From Parabacteroides distasonis (lineage in GTDB: Bacteria > Bacteroidota > Bacteroidia > Bacteroidales > Tannerellaceae), in NCBI RefSeq assembly GCF_004793765.1, contig NZ_SRYM01000004.1:62001-126000 (forward strand): 64,000 bases of DNA, written 5' to 3'. The notes beneath the pieces are model-generated. The model worked only from the letters and a program-made list of their open reading frames with translations, did no database searches and had not been told where the DNA came from. Shown here one piece after another: positions 1 to 8,636 of this stretch; the first letter of the stretch is position 1, and each line of letters opens with the position of its first letter. The translations under genes were made by a program, and so were the position numbers.

Positions 1-2646
1 GACTTCGGTGATGTGTTCGGTATTTATTATGCTTTGACAGCGGACGAGGGATATACTTATGATGAGTTACGTGATTGGGCGCAAAAGATCAAGACCGAGT
101 TATCCCCGGTGCCGGGCGTGCAAAAAGTCTATTTGTTTGGTGAGCAGACACAAGTTGTCAACGTAAAGATTTCTGTCCCGAAGTTGGCGAACCTAGGTAT
201 TGACCCGAACGCCATTCAGCAGGTGATGCAAACACAGAACCTGTTGGTGAATACAGGAGATATTAATACGGGCAATTATCAGTTGCGTTTGCGTACCGAA
301 GGCACCTATAAGGATATACAAGATATACGTGATCAGTTGATCGTGACGAAAAGTGGCGGCGAGGTGCGTCTAGGCGATATAGCCACAGTGGAACGTGGCT
401 ATATGGATCCTCCTTCCAACTTGATGCGTGTGGACGGTAAGCGCTCGATTGGAATCGGGGTCGCTACGGGAGCGAAAGATGACGTGGTGGCCGTGGGTAA
501 CGTGGTGGCGGATCATCTGAAAGAGATGGAGCAGCTTTTCCCTATCGGTATGGATTTGAAGGCTATCTATCCGGAAAATAAGATTGCGCAAGAGGCAAAC
601 AATGGTTTTATCTTGAACTTGATCGAGTCTCTGTTGATCGTGATCGTGATCATCTTTATCGTGATGGGATCCCGTGCCGGAATGTTGGTGGGTAGTTCAT
701 TGCTCTTCTCCGTGGGGGGTACCTTGTTGATCATGTTGATCTGGGGTGTCGGCTTGAACCGGACCTCGTTGGCAGCCTTTATTATCGCTATGGGAATGTT
801 GGTGGATAATGCGATCGTGGTGACGGATAACGCCCAAGTTGGTATTAAGCGAGGACTTTCCCGTTATCAGGCATTGATCGATGGTGCTACCAAACCGCAA
901 TGGGCGTTGTTGGGCGCAACTTTTATCGCCGTATGTTCTTTCTTGCCGATGTACTTGGCACCGGCATCTGTGGCCGAGATCGTGAAGCCGTTGTTTATCG
1001 TCTTGGCGGTGTCTTTGGGATTGAGTTGGATCTTGGCTTTGACGCAAACGACCACATTCGGTAATTTTATCTTGAAAGAGGCAAAACCGGGTGAGAATAA
1101 GGATCCTTATGATACGAAGCTTTATCATAAGTTCGAGAGGTTGTTGGGACGTTTGATCAAACGTAGATATGTCACACTTGCTTCGGTTGTGGCTACTCTG
1201 TTCCTTTCCCTGTTTATAATGAGTATCATGCCCCAAAGTTTCTTCCCGATCATGAACAAGCCCTATTTCCGTGCGGACTTGATCTTCCCGGAGGGATATA
1301 GCATTTATGATGTGGAGGCGAATGTTAAGAAAATAGAGGAAGATTATTTAAGTAAGAATCCGAATATCAAATCATTCTCGTTTACATTAGGAGGTTCTCC
1401 GGTACGTTACTATCTGGCTAGTTCCTCTGTAGGCCCGAAGCCTAACTTTGCGAACGTATTGATCGAGACGCAAGTTCCGGAAGATGCGCAAGCGGAGGAA
1501 GGTAAGTTCTATGATTATATGGTGGCTAACTACCCGAATATATTGACTCGCTCGGCCTTATTCGCCTTGTCTCCGGTTCCGGATGCGGCGATTGAGATTG
1601 GTTTTATCGGCGATAATGTGGATACCTTGATCGCTTTGACACAAAAGGCGCAGGAGATCGCCCGGAATTATGATCAGGTAATGGAGGTTCGCAATAGTTG
1701 GGGCAACAAGGTTCCGGTATGGAAGCCGCTATATTCCCAAGAAAAGGGTTTGCGTTTGGGTATTACCCGTCAACAGGTGGCTTATTCTTTGCGTTCGGCT
1801 ACGAATGGCGTACCTCTGGGTGAGTATCGTGAAGGCGACGTGTTTATGCCGATCTTACTGAAAGATGCGGATAAGGATTCTATCAGTTTGAATGATATAA
1901 AGACGTTGCCGGTTTATAGCGCTAAAGGCCGTTCGGTAAAGGTGGAGCAGGTGATCGATGACTTCTCGCTGGATTATGAGTTTAACGTGGTGAGACGATT
2001 CAATCGTGAACCGTGTATGCTTATGCAGTGCGAGCCGAAACGTGGTGCCAATACGATGGCGGCTTTCAGCCATTTGTGGAAAAAGGTACAGGAAGAGATT
2101 CAGGTACCGGAAGGGTATAAGATGACGTATTTTGGCGAGCAATCCGAGCAAGATAAAGGTAATAAGGCGATCGCCGCTAATATCCCGTTGATGTTTGGTT
2201 TGATTTATGTCACCTTGTTATTCTTATTCCCGAAATATTACCGGAAACCTGTATTGATCATGGCGATGCTGCCGTTGATCTTCATTGGTGTGGTATTGGG
2301 ATTGTTGGTGTTCGGTAAGTCCCTCGACTTCTTTGCCATGTTGGGTCTGTTGGGCTTGATCGGAATGAATATCAAGAATGCGATCGTGCTGGTGGATGAG
2401 ATCGGTTTGCAATTGAATGCGGGCTTGTCTCCGGTGAATGCCGTGATAGAGGCAACGAAAACCCGTATTGTTCCGGTGACGATGGCTTCCGGTACGACGA
2501 TCTTAGGTATGTTGCCGTTGTTGGGTGACGCTATGTTCGCCGGTATGGCGGCTACCATCATGGGTGGTCTGTTCGTATCTACGATCTTGACGATCTTCGT
2601 GCTTCCGGTTACTTATTGTGTTTTCTTTAAGATTAAATCAGAGTAA
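1..2646 (+). CDS. RND efflux pump inner-membrane permease (5' truncated)
   Basis: This is the resistance-nodulation-division drug/proton antiporter subunit of a tripartite efflux pump. The reading frame is already open at base 1, so the true start lies upstream; about 880 codons remain of a family that usually has 1,020-1,060 residues. Two blocks of hydrophobic segments (about nt 600-1070 and nt 2180-2640) flank periplasmic porter domains, as in AcrB. The proton-relay region of the fourth membrane segment (nt 790-830) reads GMLVDNAIVV, so the first of the two AcrB aspartates is kept and the second is Asn, a common variant. The lysine partner is present in GMNIKNAIVL near nt 2365. The TolC-like gene starts 5 nt after the stop, so the two are co-transcribed. 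The membrane-fusion subunit is probably upstream, outside the window. The substrate cannot be told. Confidence 0.95.
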   Translation, partial: DFGDVFGIYYALTADEGYTYDELRDWAQKIKTELSPVPGVQKVYLFGEQTQVVNVKISVPKLANLGIDPNAIQQVMQTQNLLVNTGDINTGNYQLRLRTEGTYKDIQDIRDQLIVTKSGGEVRLGDIATVERGYMDPPSNLMRVDGKRSIGIGVATGAKDDVVAVGNVVADHLKEMEQLFPIGMDLKAIYPENKIAQEANNGFILNLIESLLIVIVIIFIVMGSRAGMLVGSSLLFSVGGTLLIMLIWGVGLNRTSLAAFIIAMGMLVDNAIVVTDNAQVGIKRGLSRYQALIDGATKPQWALLGATFIAVCSFLPMYLAPASVAEIVKPLFIVLAVSLGLSWILALTQTTTFGNFILKEAKPGENKDPYDTKLYHKFERLLGRLIKRRYVTLASVVATLFLSLFIMSIMPQSFFPIMNKPYFRADLIFPEGYSIYDVEANVKKIEEDYLSKNPNIKSFSFTLGGSPVRYYLASSSVGPKPNFANVLIETQVPEDAQAEEGKFYDYMVANYPNILTRSALFALSPVPDAAIEIGFIGDNVDTLIALTQKAQEIARNYDQVMEVRNSWGNKVPVWKPLYSQEKGLRLGITRQQVAYSLRSATNGVPLGEYREGDVFMPILLKDADKDSISLNDIKTLPVYSAKGRSVKVEQVIDDFSLDYEFNVVRRFNREPCMLMQCEPKRGANTMAAFSHLWKKVQEEIQVPEGYKMTYFGEQSEQDKGNKAIAANIPLMFGLIYVTLLFLFPKYYRKPVLIMAMLPLIFIGVVLGLLVFGKSLDFFAMLGLLGLIGMNIKNAIVLVDEIGLQLNAGLSPVNAVIEATKTRIVPVTMASGTTILGMLPLLGDAMFAGMAATIMGGLFVSTILTIFVLPVTYCVFFKIKSE

Positions 2647-2651
2647 AATAT

Positions 2652-3944
2652 ATGAGAAATAAGATAATCATAGGTTGTTTATTGTTGGGTGCCTTGTCCG
2701 TTAAAGCGCAAGACACCCGGCTATCGGCTGTGGAATATAAGGAACGGGTCCTTGAATACAGCCGTCAGATCAAGCAAAGCTCTGAGGAGCGTATCGCTAT
2801 GCAGCATGCGATCAAGGCCGCTAAGACCGGTTTCTTCCCTTCGGTGGACTTCTCCGGCAGTTATCAGTATCGGATCAATAAATATGATTTGGATTTCGGA
2901 CCGGGCATGTCCGTGGAGATGGATCATAATACGTATAGTCTAGGTGCTACGGTGAGCCAGCCTATTTATGCCGGCGGACAGATCTATAATAACTATAAGG
3001 CTGCGCAGGTACAGGGTAAGATCACCGAGCAAGTGGAGGAGTTGACAACGGATAATATCATTTATTCCGCCGATTTGAACTATTGGACAGCCGCCGCCCG
3101 TAAAGGCATGTACGATGTGATGTGTCAGTATGTAGACATTGTAGGGGAGTTGGCGAACGTGTTGACGATCCGTTTCAATGACGGCCAGATCAGCAAGACT
3201 GATTTATTGCAAGTGGAGTCTCGCTTGAAGGAAGCGGAGTTGAATAAAAGCTCGGCTTATAAGGAGTACCAGATCGCGTTACAGAATCTGAACGCATTGA
3301 TGGGTGTGTCTCCGCTAGACCCGATCGAGGTGGAAGATTCCATTACGACTTATCTGGCTTTGCCGCTGCAGGTAGGAGAGGATGTAGCTCTTCGGAATCG
3401 TCCGGACTACGCTATTTCCGAGTTGAACATAGAGTACCAAAAGAGACAAATCAATTTGTCGAAGGCGAAATATAATCCGTCTTTGGCGATTGGTTTTCAA
3501 GGTACTTGGGGTACGCCGATGTTGAACGTGAAAGGTTCGGACCAGTTATGGACTCCGGCCGTTTTCGCTTCCTTAAAGATTCCTTTGTTTCGTTGGGGAG
3601 CCCGTTTCAAGGAGGTAAATTCCCAGAAGGCTATTCTTCGTAGCAAGGAATACGCCTTGGATAATACCCGTGATAAGATCGCCCAAGAGGTTGCGAACGC
3701 ATGGACAAGCCTCACCGAGTATACGAAACAAATTACCGTTGCGGAAGAGGCTTGTAAGATTGCTGAGGAGAATCTTGACTTGAATACTTTCAGCTACAAC
3801 GAGGGTAAACTGCCGATCTTGGACGTACTCTCTGCCCAATTGTCGTGGATTCAGTCTTACAGTAGCTTGATCCAGACTTGGTATCAGCAAAAGGCTTCTT
3901 TAGCCCAATATAACAAGGCTATAGGTATACGCCGTTTGCAGTAA
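2652..3944 (+). CDS. TolC-family outer-membrane efflux channel
   Basis: This 430-residue protein is the outer-membrane exit duct of the adjoining RND pump. Residues 1-19 form a signal peptide ending in an Ala-Gln cleavage site. Two copies of the outer-membrane efflux protein repeat follow, rich in long amphipathic helices and periodic Ala/Leu/Glu, at about residues 25-215 and 235-425. The length is typical for Bacteroidetes members. It begins 5 nt after the permease stop and the transcript ends at a strong inverted repeat about 20 nt after its own stop, so it is the last gene of the pump operon. Family assignment is secure; the specific pump is not known. Confidence 0.95.
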   Translation: MRNKIIIGCLLLGALSVKAQDTRLSAVEYKERVLEYSRQIKQSSEERIAMQHAIKAAKTGFFPSVDFSGSYQYRINKYDLDFGPGMSVEMDHNTYSLGATVSQPIYAGGQIYNNYKAAQVQGKITEQVEELTTDNIIYSADLNYWTAAARKGMYDVMCQYVDIVGELANVLTIRFNDGQISKTDLLQVESRLKEAELNKSSAYKEYQIALQNLNALMGVSPLDPIEVEDSITTYLALPLQVGEDVALRNRPDYAISELNIEYQKRQINLSKAKYNPSLAIGFQGTWGTPMLNVKGSDQLWTPAVFASLKIPLFRWGARFKEVNSQKAILRSKEYALDNTRDKIAQEVANAWTSLTEYTKQITVAEEACKIAEENLDLNTFSYNEGKLPILDVLSAQLSWIQSYSSLIQTWYQQKASLAQYNKAIGIRRLQ

Positions 3945-3966
3945 AAGAAACATATTTATACTTAGA

Positions 3967-4010
3967 AGACGAGGTCCCTTATTTTGGAAACAAGATAAGG
4001 GACCTCGTCT
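3967..4010 (+). terminator. Strong hairpin ending the efflux operon
   Basis: A perfect 16-bp inverted repeat (agacgaggtcccttat and its complement) encloses a 12-nt loop. It sits 22 nt after the TolC-like stop and before the promoter region of the next gene. There is no clear T-run after it, so it may terminate without one or protect the 3' end. Confidence 0.75.
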
Positions 4011-4055
4011 ATGAAATAAAATTCCCTTTATATCGTTAGGTAAACTGAAGATTGC

Positions 4056-4063
4056 TACATTTG
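4056..4063 (+). promoter_or_regulatory. Putative -7 promoter box for the nucleotide-sugar dehydrogenase
   Basis: TACATTTG matches the Bacteroidetes -7 consensus TAnnTTTG and lies 70 nt before the start codon of the next gene. No clear TTTG -33 box is present at 19-21 nt upstream, so the call rests on one element. Confidence 0.45.
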
Positions 4064-4133
4064 CATACAATCTCATCTGTTTGGGACATTCCTCGGAATC
4101 CTGACTGTTTAAGTAGAATGATGAAATAATAAG

Positions 4134-5423
4134 ATGTATACAAAGTTACTAGATAAACAAACAAAACTTGCCCTAATCGGACTAGGATATGTCGGGCTTC
4201 CTATCGCGATAGAATTCGCTAAACATGTTTCCGTTATCGGATTTGATATCAACGAGGATCGCTTGGACAAGCTTCGGAACGGTATAGATCCGTGTGGTGA
4301 GCTTTCCTCTGAGGTATTTGAACATAAGGACATCACATTTACTTCTTCTATAGAGAAGCTAAGGGAGGCTTCTTTTTACGTGATAGCTGTTCCTACCCCG
4401 ATAGACAGCCATAACGAGCCGGATCTATCCCCTTTGTTGGGTGCGACTCGCACGGTAGGCAAAGTCCTTAAACGAGGCGATTATGTAGTATACGAATCTA
4501 CCGTATATCCGGGATGTACGGAAGAGGATTGCATCCCGATCTTGGAGGAGGTTTCAGGGTTGAGAGTAGGAGAGGACTTTAAGGTTGGATATTCACCGGA
4601 ACGAATCAATCCGGGTGATAAGGTACATACCTTGGTAAATACCGTGAAGATCGTTTCCGGCTGCGATGCCGAAGCTTTGGAAACGATATCGGACGTCTAT
4701 AAGCTGGTCGTTCAAGCGGGGTTGCACCGTGCGCCTAGTATCAAGGTAGCCGAAGCCGCCAAGATTATCGAGAATACCCAGCGTGATGTGAATATAGCCC
4801 TTATGAACGAGCTTTCCATTATTTTCGATCGAATGGGGGTAAATACGTTTGATGTCTTGAAAGCCGCCGGAACGAAATGGAATTTCCTGCCTTTCTCTCC
4901 CGGATTGGTAGGTGGGCATTGTATAGGGGTAGATCCTTACTATCTGGTGCATAAAGCCAAAGAATTGCAATATCACACGAAGATGATCAACTCCGGTCGC
5001 TACGTGAACGATTCCATGGGACGGTATATCGGAAAGAAGGTCGTGAAAAAGATTATCTCGCAGGGGAAAAATATCCTAGGAGCGCATGTGTTGGTGATGG
5101 GTATGACTTTTAAGGAAAACGTATCGGATATACGTAACTCGAAAGTAGCCGATATTATCAATGAGTTTAAGGACTTCGGAGCCGAGGTCGATGTGATGGA
5201 TCCGTTCGCTTCCCCCTCGGAAGTATTGCGAGAGTACGGTATCCGGTTGGTAGAGAAGCCCGGGAAGAAATATGACGCGGTAGTGGTAGCTGTCGCTCAT
5301 ACGACTTATTTGAAGCTGGATGAGTCCTACTTCATGTCGATCACGAACGAACATGCCGTGTTGGCGGACGTGAAAGGAGTCTATCGAGGTAGCATCCATC
5401 AGATGATCTATTGGAGTCTGTAA
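4134..5423 (+). CDS. UDP-sugar 6-dehydrogenase (nucleotide-sugar dehydrogenase, TviB/WbpA-like)
   Basis: This 429-residue enzyme oxidises the C6 hydroxyl of a UDP-sugar to a uronate in two NAD-dependent steps, supplying acidic sugars for surface polysaccharide. The N-terminal Rossmann motif GLGYVGLP is at residues 16-23. The catalytic cysteine is Cys263 in the signature GGHCIGVDPYYL. A C-terminal UDP-binding domain follows with the usual FKENVSDIRNSK element. The sequence style (VPTPID, GYSPERINPGDK) fits the UDP-N-acetylhexosamine dehydrogenase branch (TviB, WbpA) better than UDP-glucose dehydrogenase. The gene stands alone, with its own promoter box and a bidirectional terminator downstream, and is not inside a capsule cluster in this window. 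The precise substrate is an inference. Confidence 0.92.
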   Translation: MYTKLLDKQTKLALIGLGYVGLPIAIEFAKHVSVIGFDINEDRLDKLRNGIDPCGELSSEVFEHKDITFTSSIEKLREASFYVIAVPTPIDSHNEPDLSPLLGATRTVGKVLKRGDYVVYESTVYPGCTEEDCIPILEEVSGLRVGEDFKVGYSPERINPGDKVHTLVNTVKIVSGCDAEALETISDVYKLVVQAGLHRAPSIKVAEAAKIIENTQRDVNIALMNELSIIFDRMGVNTFDVLKAAGTKWNFLPFSPGLVGGHCIGVDPYYLVHKAKELQYHTKMINSGRYVNDSMGRYIGKKVVKKIISQGKNILGAHVLVMGMTFKENVSDIRNSKVADIINEFKDFGAEVDVMDPFASPSEVLREYGIRLVEKPGKKYDAVVVAVAHTTYLKLDESYFMSITNEHAVLADVKGVYRGSIHQMIYWSL

Positions 5424-5498
5424 TTGTTAAAAAGTAACACAAGCTGCAAAGAAATTTCGATAAACTTAAAAAAATGTGTTGTACAATATCTTTTTTTA

Positions 5499-5530
5499 TT
5501 TGCTCAATTATATTAATTAGCCCATCTTTG
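5499..5530 (+). promoter_or_regulatory. Full Bacteroidetes promoter with no gene behind it
   Basis: TTTG at 5499-5502 and CATCTTTG at 5523-5530 are separated by 20 nt, a near-exact match to the Bacteroidetes housekeeping promoter. No plausible open reading frame follows on the plus strand before the terminator at 5589-5620, so it would drive a transcript of about 85 nt. Confidence 0.6.
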
Positions 5531-5536
5531 CATGCA

Positions 5537-5622
5537 GATAACCTAAACAATCTTTTTGCCTTAAAGACTAATACCTATTAAAAACCTATAAAGAGAGCCT
5601 TTGCGAAAAGGCTCTCTTTATG
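5537..5622 (+). ncRNA. Candidate small RNA, about 85 nt
   Basis: The candidate is bounded by the promoter at 5499-5530 (expected start near 5537) and the 13-bp hairpin at 5589-5620. The body is A/T-rich and unstructured upstream of the hairpin, and its only ATG gives a four-codon frame. The layout (perfect promoter, short leader, terminator) is that of an independent small RNA. It is not a family I recognise. It could instead be a promoter left over from a lost gene. Confidence 0.4.
5589..5620. terminator. Bidirectional terminator between convergent genes
   Basis: A perfect 13-bp stem (taaagagagcctt and complement) encloses the loop tgcgaa. It lies between the plus-strand dehydrogenase and the minus-strand STN protein whose stop is at 5635. 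T-rich stretches follow on both strands, so it can serve both directions. Confidence 0.8.
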
Positions 5623-5634
5623 ATTTTTAGGGGA

Positions 5635-7191
5635 TTAGTAGTTCGTTTCCTCTATCTTTGAGGTGATTCTGCTAATAGCCTCATTCAGTTTGTCTTCGGG
5701 TAATATTACGTTAAAATCTCCCCAGAAACCCTCGTCGTAGTTGAAGTGAGTATCCGAGAAAACCGTGCGGGTGGGAAGGGATTCAATGCGTGAGAAGCGG
5801 TTCACATTGGCTGTATCTATCTTACAGGTAACCATTTCGAACCAAGTATGTAAAATATTTGTGTTAAAAAGTTGTCTTCTTTTTTTAATTTTAAAATGCA
5901 GATCTCCCCGGATATGGTTAATGTAGTAGGTGCCATTCCATTGCTTGTAAGATACCGTATAGGCTACTTTCTGGGGCGTGATCCGTAAATTCCGGCTTTT
6001 TCTCTCGACGAACATGCCGGCCGCTTGCTCGATATATTGGGGATTGACCTCAAAGTCCACCCTTAATAAGGCATTATTTTCCATGTCGATATATATCTGT
6101 CCCCGATAAAGCGGTTCATTGATACTCTTTCGTTGCTCGAAAGAGATGACGTTAGCAAGTCGATCATCCACTACCGTGATGTCGGTATGGGCGTAGGTAT
6201 AGGGTGAATCCGGGCTAGGATTCAGAAACTCCGGTAACTGTTTCATCAAGTCCAGGACTAGGCAGGAATAGATACCCGACTTCATTTTCGTGATCAACGT
6301 GTCCTTTTCCTGTTCGTTACTGATGTGGCGCATCTTTAGTAGTTTCACTTGATCGGCCAAGGCATTGCTGTGGTAAGATGCCTTATATACTTTAAAAACA
6401 GCCTCGGTCAGTCCTACGAGCCCTTTTTTACGTTCAACGCCTTCTCTGTAAAATGTAGTAAGGTAAATCGGGTGTTGGGAATAATTGCTCCTTCTCTCGT
6501 CCAGCATCTCCTGTAGCAAGCGTTTCGGATTGGCTAGGCGTACGATCACTTCTTGGATAGAGATTACTTTAGGCTCTAGGGATAAGACGGTATGTTTATC
6601 TATTAACTTCCGACTATCTATCTCTTGGGGAAGATAGCCGATATGAGAGAAACGTACCTTGGATAACCGGAGTGAGTCCGGTAATTTCAATCGGAACTCT
6701 CCATTCTGGTTGGTGATGGTGCCAATAGCGGCCTCACCGATTCCTACCGATCCGAATGCGATTGGCTCATGGGTATATTGATCCTGTAAAGAACCTTCTA
6801 TAGTGAAATAGGTTTGTATGGGATCGGGAGTTACGGATGCGCTTTTAGGAGCGGAGGGACTCTCTGGCAGATAAAGCAAGAGATGGTTCTCTATCGCACG
6901 AATCGCTAGATTTTTATTGCCGGTAATTGCGTATATGGCTTCTTGTATCGTATAATCTCCTCCTCTTATCGATGTTGTTTGTTCATTATCGATAATCTTA
7001 CTGTCGTATATAAAAAGATAGCCGGAACGTTCCGTGACGAGTCCCAGCAATTGGTAGATATTTCCTTTTGATTTAGGCAATCGTATGACCTGTCCCAGTA
7101 CGTTACCATTCTGGGCATTCATAGGGATGAGAGCTACGAGTGACAGCAACCATCCTACGATCAGCCGTCTCAAGGTTCGGAAATCATCCAT
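5635..7191 (-). CDS. STN plus carboxypeptidase-regulatory-like protein without a TonB barrel
   Basis: This 518-residue exported protein begins with a signal peptide (about residues 1-26, ending in MNAQ). Residues about 40-110 resemble an STN (secretin/TonB N-terminal) domain, the module by which TonB-dependent receptors touch FecR-type anti-sigma factors. Residues about 130-215 form a carboxypeptidase-D regulatory-like fold (FTIEGSLQDQ...FSHIGYLPQEI), as at the front of SusC proteins. The remaining 300 residues are of unknown function, and no plug or 22-strand barrel follows. The start codon overlaps the end of the FecR gene by 22 nt, which implies translational coupling and a shared job. A paralogue lacking the STN domain lies at 8637-9902. 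It is probably the surface or periplasmic input, or the output, of the adjoining sigma/anti-sigma pair. Confidence 0.8.
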   Translation of the reverse strand: MDDFRTLRRLIVGWLLSLVALIPMNAQNGNVLGQVIRLPKSKGNIYQLLGLVTERSGYLFIYDSKIIDNEQTTSIRGGDYTIQEAIYAITGNKNLAIRAIENHLLLYLPESPSAPKSASVTPDPIQTYFTIEGSLQDQYTHEPIAFGSVGIGEAAIGTITNQNGEFRLKLPDSLRLSKVRFSHIGYLPQEIDSRKLIDKHTVLSLEPKVISIQEVIVRLANPKRLLQEMLDERRSNYSQHPIYLTTFYREGVERKKGLVGLTEAVFKVYKASYHSNALADQVKLLKMRHISNEQEKDTLITKMKSGIYSCLVLDLMKQLPEFLNPSPDSPYTYAHTDITVVDDRLANVISFEQRKSINEPLYRGQIYIDMENNALLRVDFEVNPQYIEQAAGMFVERKSRNLRITPQKVAYTVSYKQWNGTYYINHIRGDLHFKIKKRRQLFNTNILHTWFEMVTCKIDTANVNRFSRIESLPTRTVFSDTHFNYDEGFWGDFNVILPEDKLNEAISRITSKIEETNY

Positions 7192-8021
7192 ATATTATTT
7201 TGTTGCGTACATTTTAGTTTTAACGCGGCGCAGATCAGTTCAGCCATCGTTGCGGGTGAGTTATTATAGAAACTAACGGTCAGCCGTCTATCCTCTAAAT
7301 CAGCCGTTGCCTTCAATGGCATCATCGGATACTCCAGATTAATTACATGCAAGATATCTCCTAAGCGCTCATCCTTAAACTGGATACGGCGGGTGTAATC
7401 GGAAAATTGTTCGTTATCTTGAGTCGGAGCTACTTGTAAACGGTTGGAGAATAAGGATACGGTTTGACCGGCCTTTACCAGCGTTTGTTCTCCGTTCTTC
7501 TTGAGTGTCACTTTCACTAATCCCCGGCGAACGGCCAATTCAAAGATGCTTTTATCCGAGCTTTTGATATTGAATGAGGTTCCCAATACCTCGATTCGGG
7601 CCTGCTCTGTCTCGATTAGGAAAGGACGTTCCTTATTCCCGCTTACATCAAAAAGGGCGTTTCCTAGTAGAGACACCTCTCTTTTTTCTCTTTGGAAATG
7701 TTCCGGATAACTTAACTGGCTGTTATCGGCCAGATAAACGATAGACCCGTCTTCCAAGGTGGTGACCAAGGTGGTGGAAGCCTCGTTATTATGTAGGGTG
7801 AGCAAAGCGGCTTCCGGGGTTCGTTCTTGTCCAAGGAAAATAGCTGTAGCGACCGATACACAAAGTATAATGATAGCGGCGACCCATTTCATAAGTCCGA
7901 TCCGGTATGGGATTTGTGTACCGGAAGTTGGCTTATCCAGTAGCCCGTCTTGCTCCAAGCGAGTGTATAATTGTACCCATGCTTGGTCTGTCTTCAATTT
8001 ATTTTTTTCTATTTGATTCAT
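7170..8021 (-). CDS. FecR-family anti-sigma factor
   Basis: This 283-residue protein should hold the ECF sigma factor at the inner membrane and release it on a periplasmic signal. The first 45 or so residues are cytoplasmic (sigma-binding). One membrane segment is at about residues 49-68 (AAIIILCVSVATAIFLG). The periplasmic part has a FecR domain (about 85-180, with the typical YLADNSQLSYPEHF and LGTSFNI elements) and a C-terminal DUF4974/STN-like domain (about 213-283). It starts 5 nt after the sigma-factor stop and overlaps the following gene by 22 nt. Together the three form one minus-strand operon. Confidence 0.93.
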   Translation of the reverse strand: MNQIEKNKLKTDQAWVQLYTRLEQDGLLDKPTSGTQIPYRIGLMKWVAAIIILCVSVATAIFLGQERTPEAALLTLHNNEASTTLVTTLEDGSIVYLADNSQLSYPEHFQREKREVSLLGNALFDVSGNKERPFLIETEQARIEVLGTSFNIKSSDKSIFELAVRRGLVKVTLKKNGEQTLVKAGQTVSLFSNRLQVAPTQDNEQFSDYTRRIQFKDERLGDILHVINLEYPMMPLKATADLEDRRLTVSFYNNSPATMAELICAALKLKCTQQNNIWMISEP

Positions 8022-8026
8022 AATTG

Positions 8027-8566
8027 TTAGGTATAATTCTCGATTTCTTTTCTTAGTGTTTGTAGCGCCTTGGTCATTTCCGCCTCTACTGTCTTTATGG
8101 ATAAGGAGAGGCTGGAGGCTATCTCCGCATATTTCATTCCTTCGAAACGGTGCATCCGAAAGATCCGGAGGCGTCGTTCGGGCAATTTACCTAATGCCCG
8201 GTTGACCAAGGATTGCAATTCTTTGTACTCAAGTTGATCTTGCGGGGTATACGATTCGGATTCCGGATTCTCTCCGGCTAAAACCGTATTCCGGTATCGG
8301 TATCGTACTTCCCGACGCTCCAGATATTGTAAGGACTGGTTCCGGGTAGCTCCATAAAGGTAGTTCTTGATGGAACGTAAGATAGGAAGAGATTCTCTTT
8401 CTTTCCAGAATACATAAAACAAGTCCTGAACGATCTCCTCTGCGACTTCCTGTTCTCCGGTTATACTGGTTGCGTACAGGCAAAGAGGGGTATAATAAAG
8501 CCTGAAAATACTTTCGAATGCTTTAATATCCCCTTCCTTGATCTTTTTGAGTACGAACAAATCCAT
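8027..8566 (-). CDS. ECF RNA polymerase sigma factor
   Basis: This is a 179-residue extracytoplasmic-function sigma-70 factor. Region 2 covers about residues 10-75 (IFRLYYTPLCLYATSI), and region 4 carries the helix-turn-helix MKYAEIASSLSLSIKTVEAE near the C-terminus. I chose the start MDLFVLKKIKEGD at 8566. A longer frame opens at 8614, but a good -7 box (TATCTTTG on the minus strand, 8589-8596) lies between the two, so the transcript begins after the upstream ATG. It is followed within 5 nt by its FecR anti-sigma factor. Its target promoters are unknown; the adjoining STN protein and the paralogue at 8637-9902 are likely members of the regulon. Confidence 0.93.
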   Translation of the reverse strand: MDLFVLKKIKEGDIKAFESIFRLYYTPLCLYATSITGEQEVAEEIVQDLFYVFWKERESLPILRSIKNYLYGATRNQSLQYLERREVRYRYRNTVLAGENPESESYTPQDQLEYKELQSLVNRALGKLPERRLRIFRMHRFEGMKYAEIASSLSLSIKTVEAEMTKALQTLRKEIENYT

Positions 8567-8588
8567 AATACAGATAATTGATAATGGA

Positions 8589-8596
8589 CAAAGATA
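8589..8596 (-). promoter_or_regulatory. -7 box of the ECF sigma operon
   Basis: On the minus strand this reads TATCTTTG, an exact match to TAnnTTTG, 22 nt before the chosen sigma-factor ATG. The -33 region is not a clear match. It decides the start codon of the sigma-factor gene. Confidence 0.5.
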
Positions 8597-8636
8597 ATGA
8601 TTTGTCCATATCATTGTCGATAGTATATTTACACGG

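Noticed and set aside
3967-4010. Invertible DNA element flanked by inverted repeats
   Set aside because: The arms are only 12 nt apart, so they form a hairpin, not recombination sites around a promoter.
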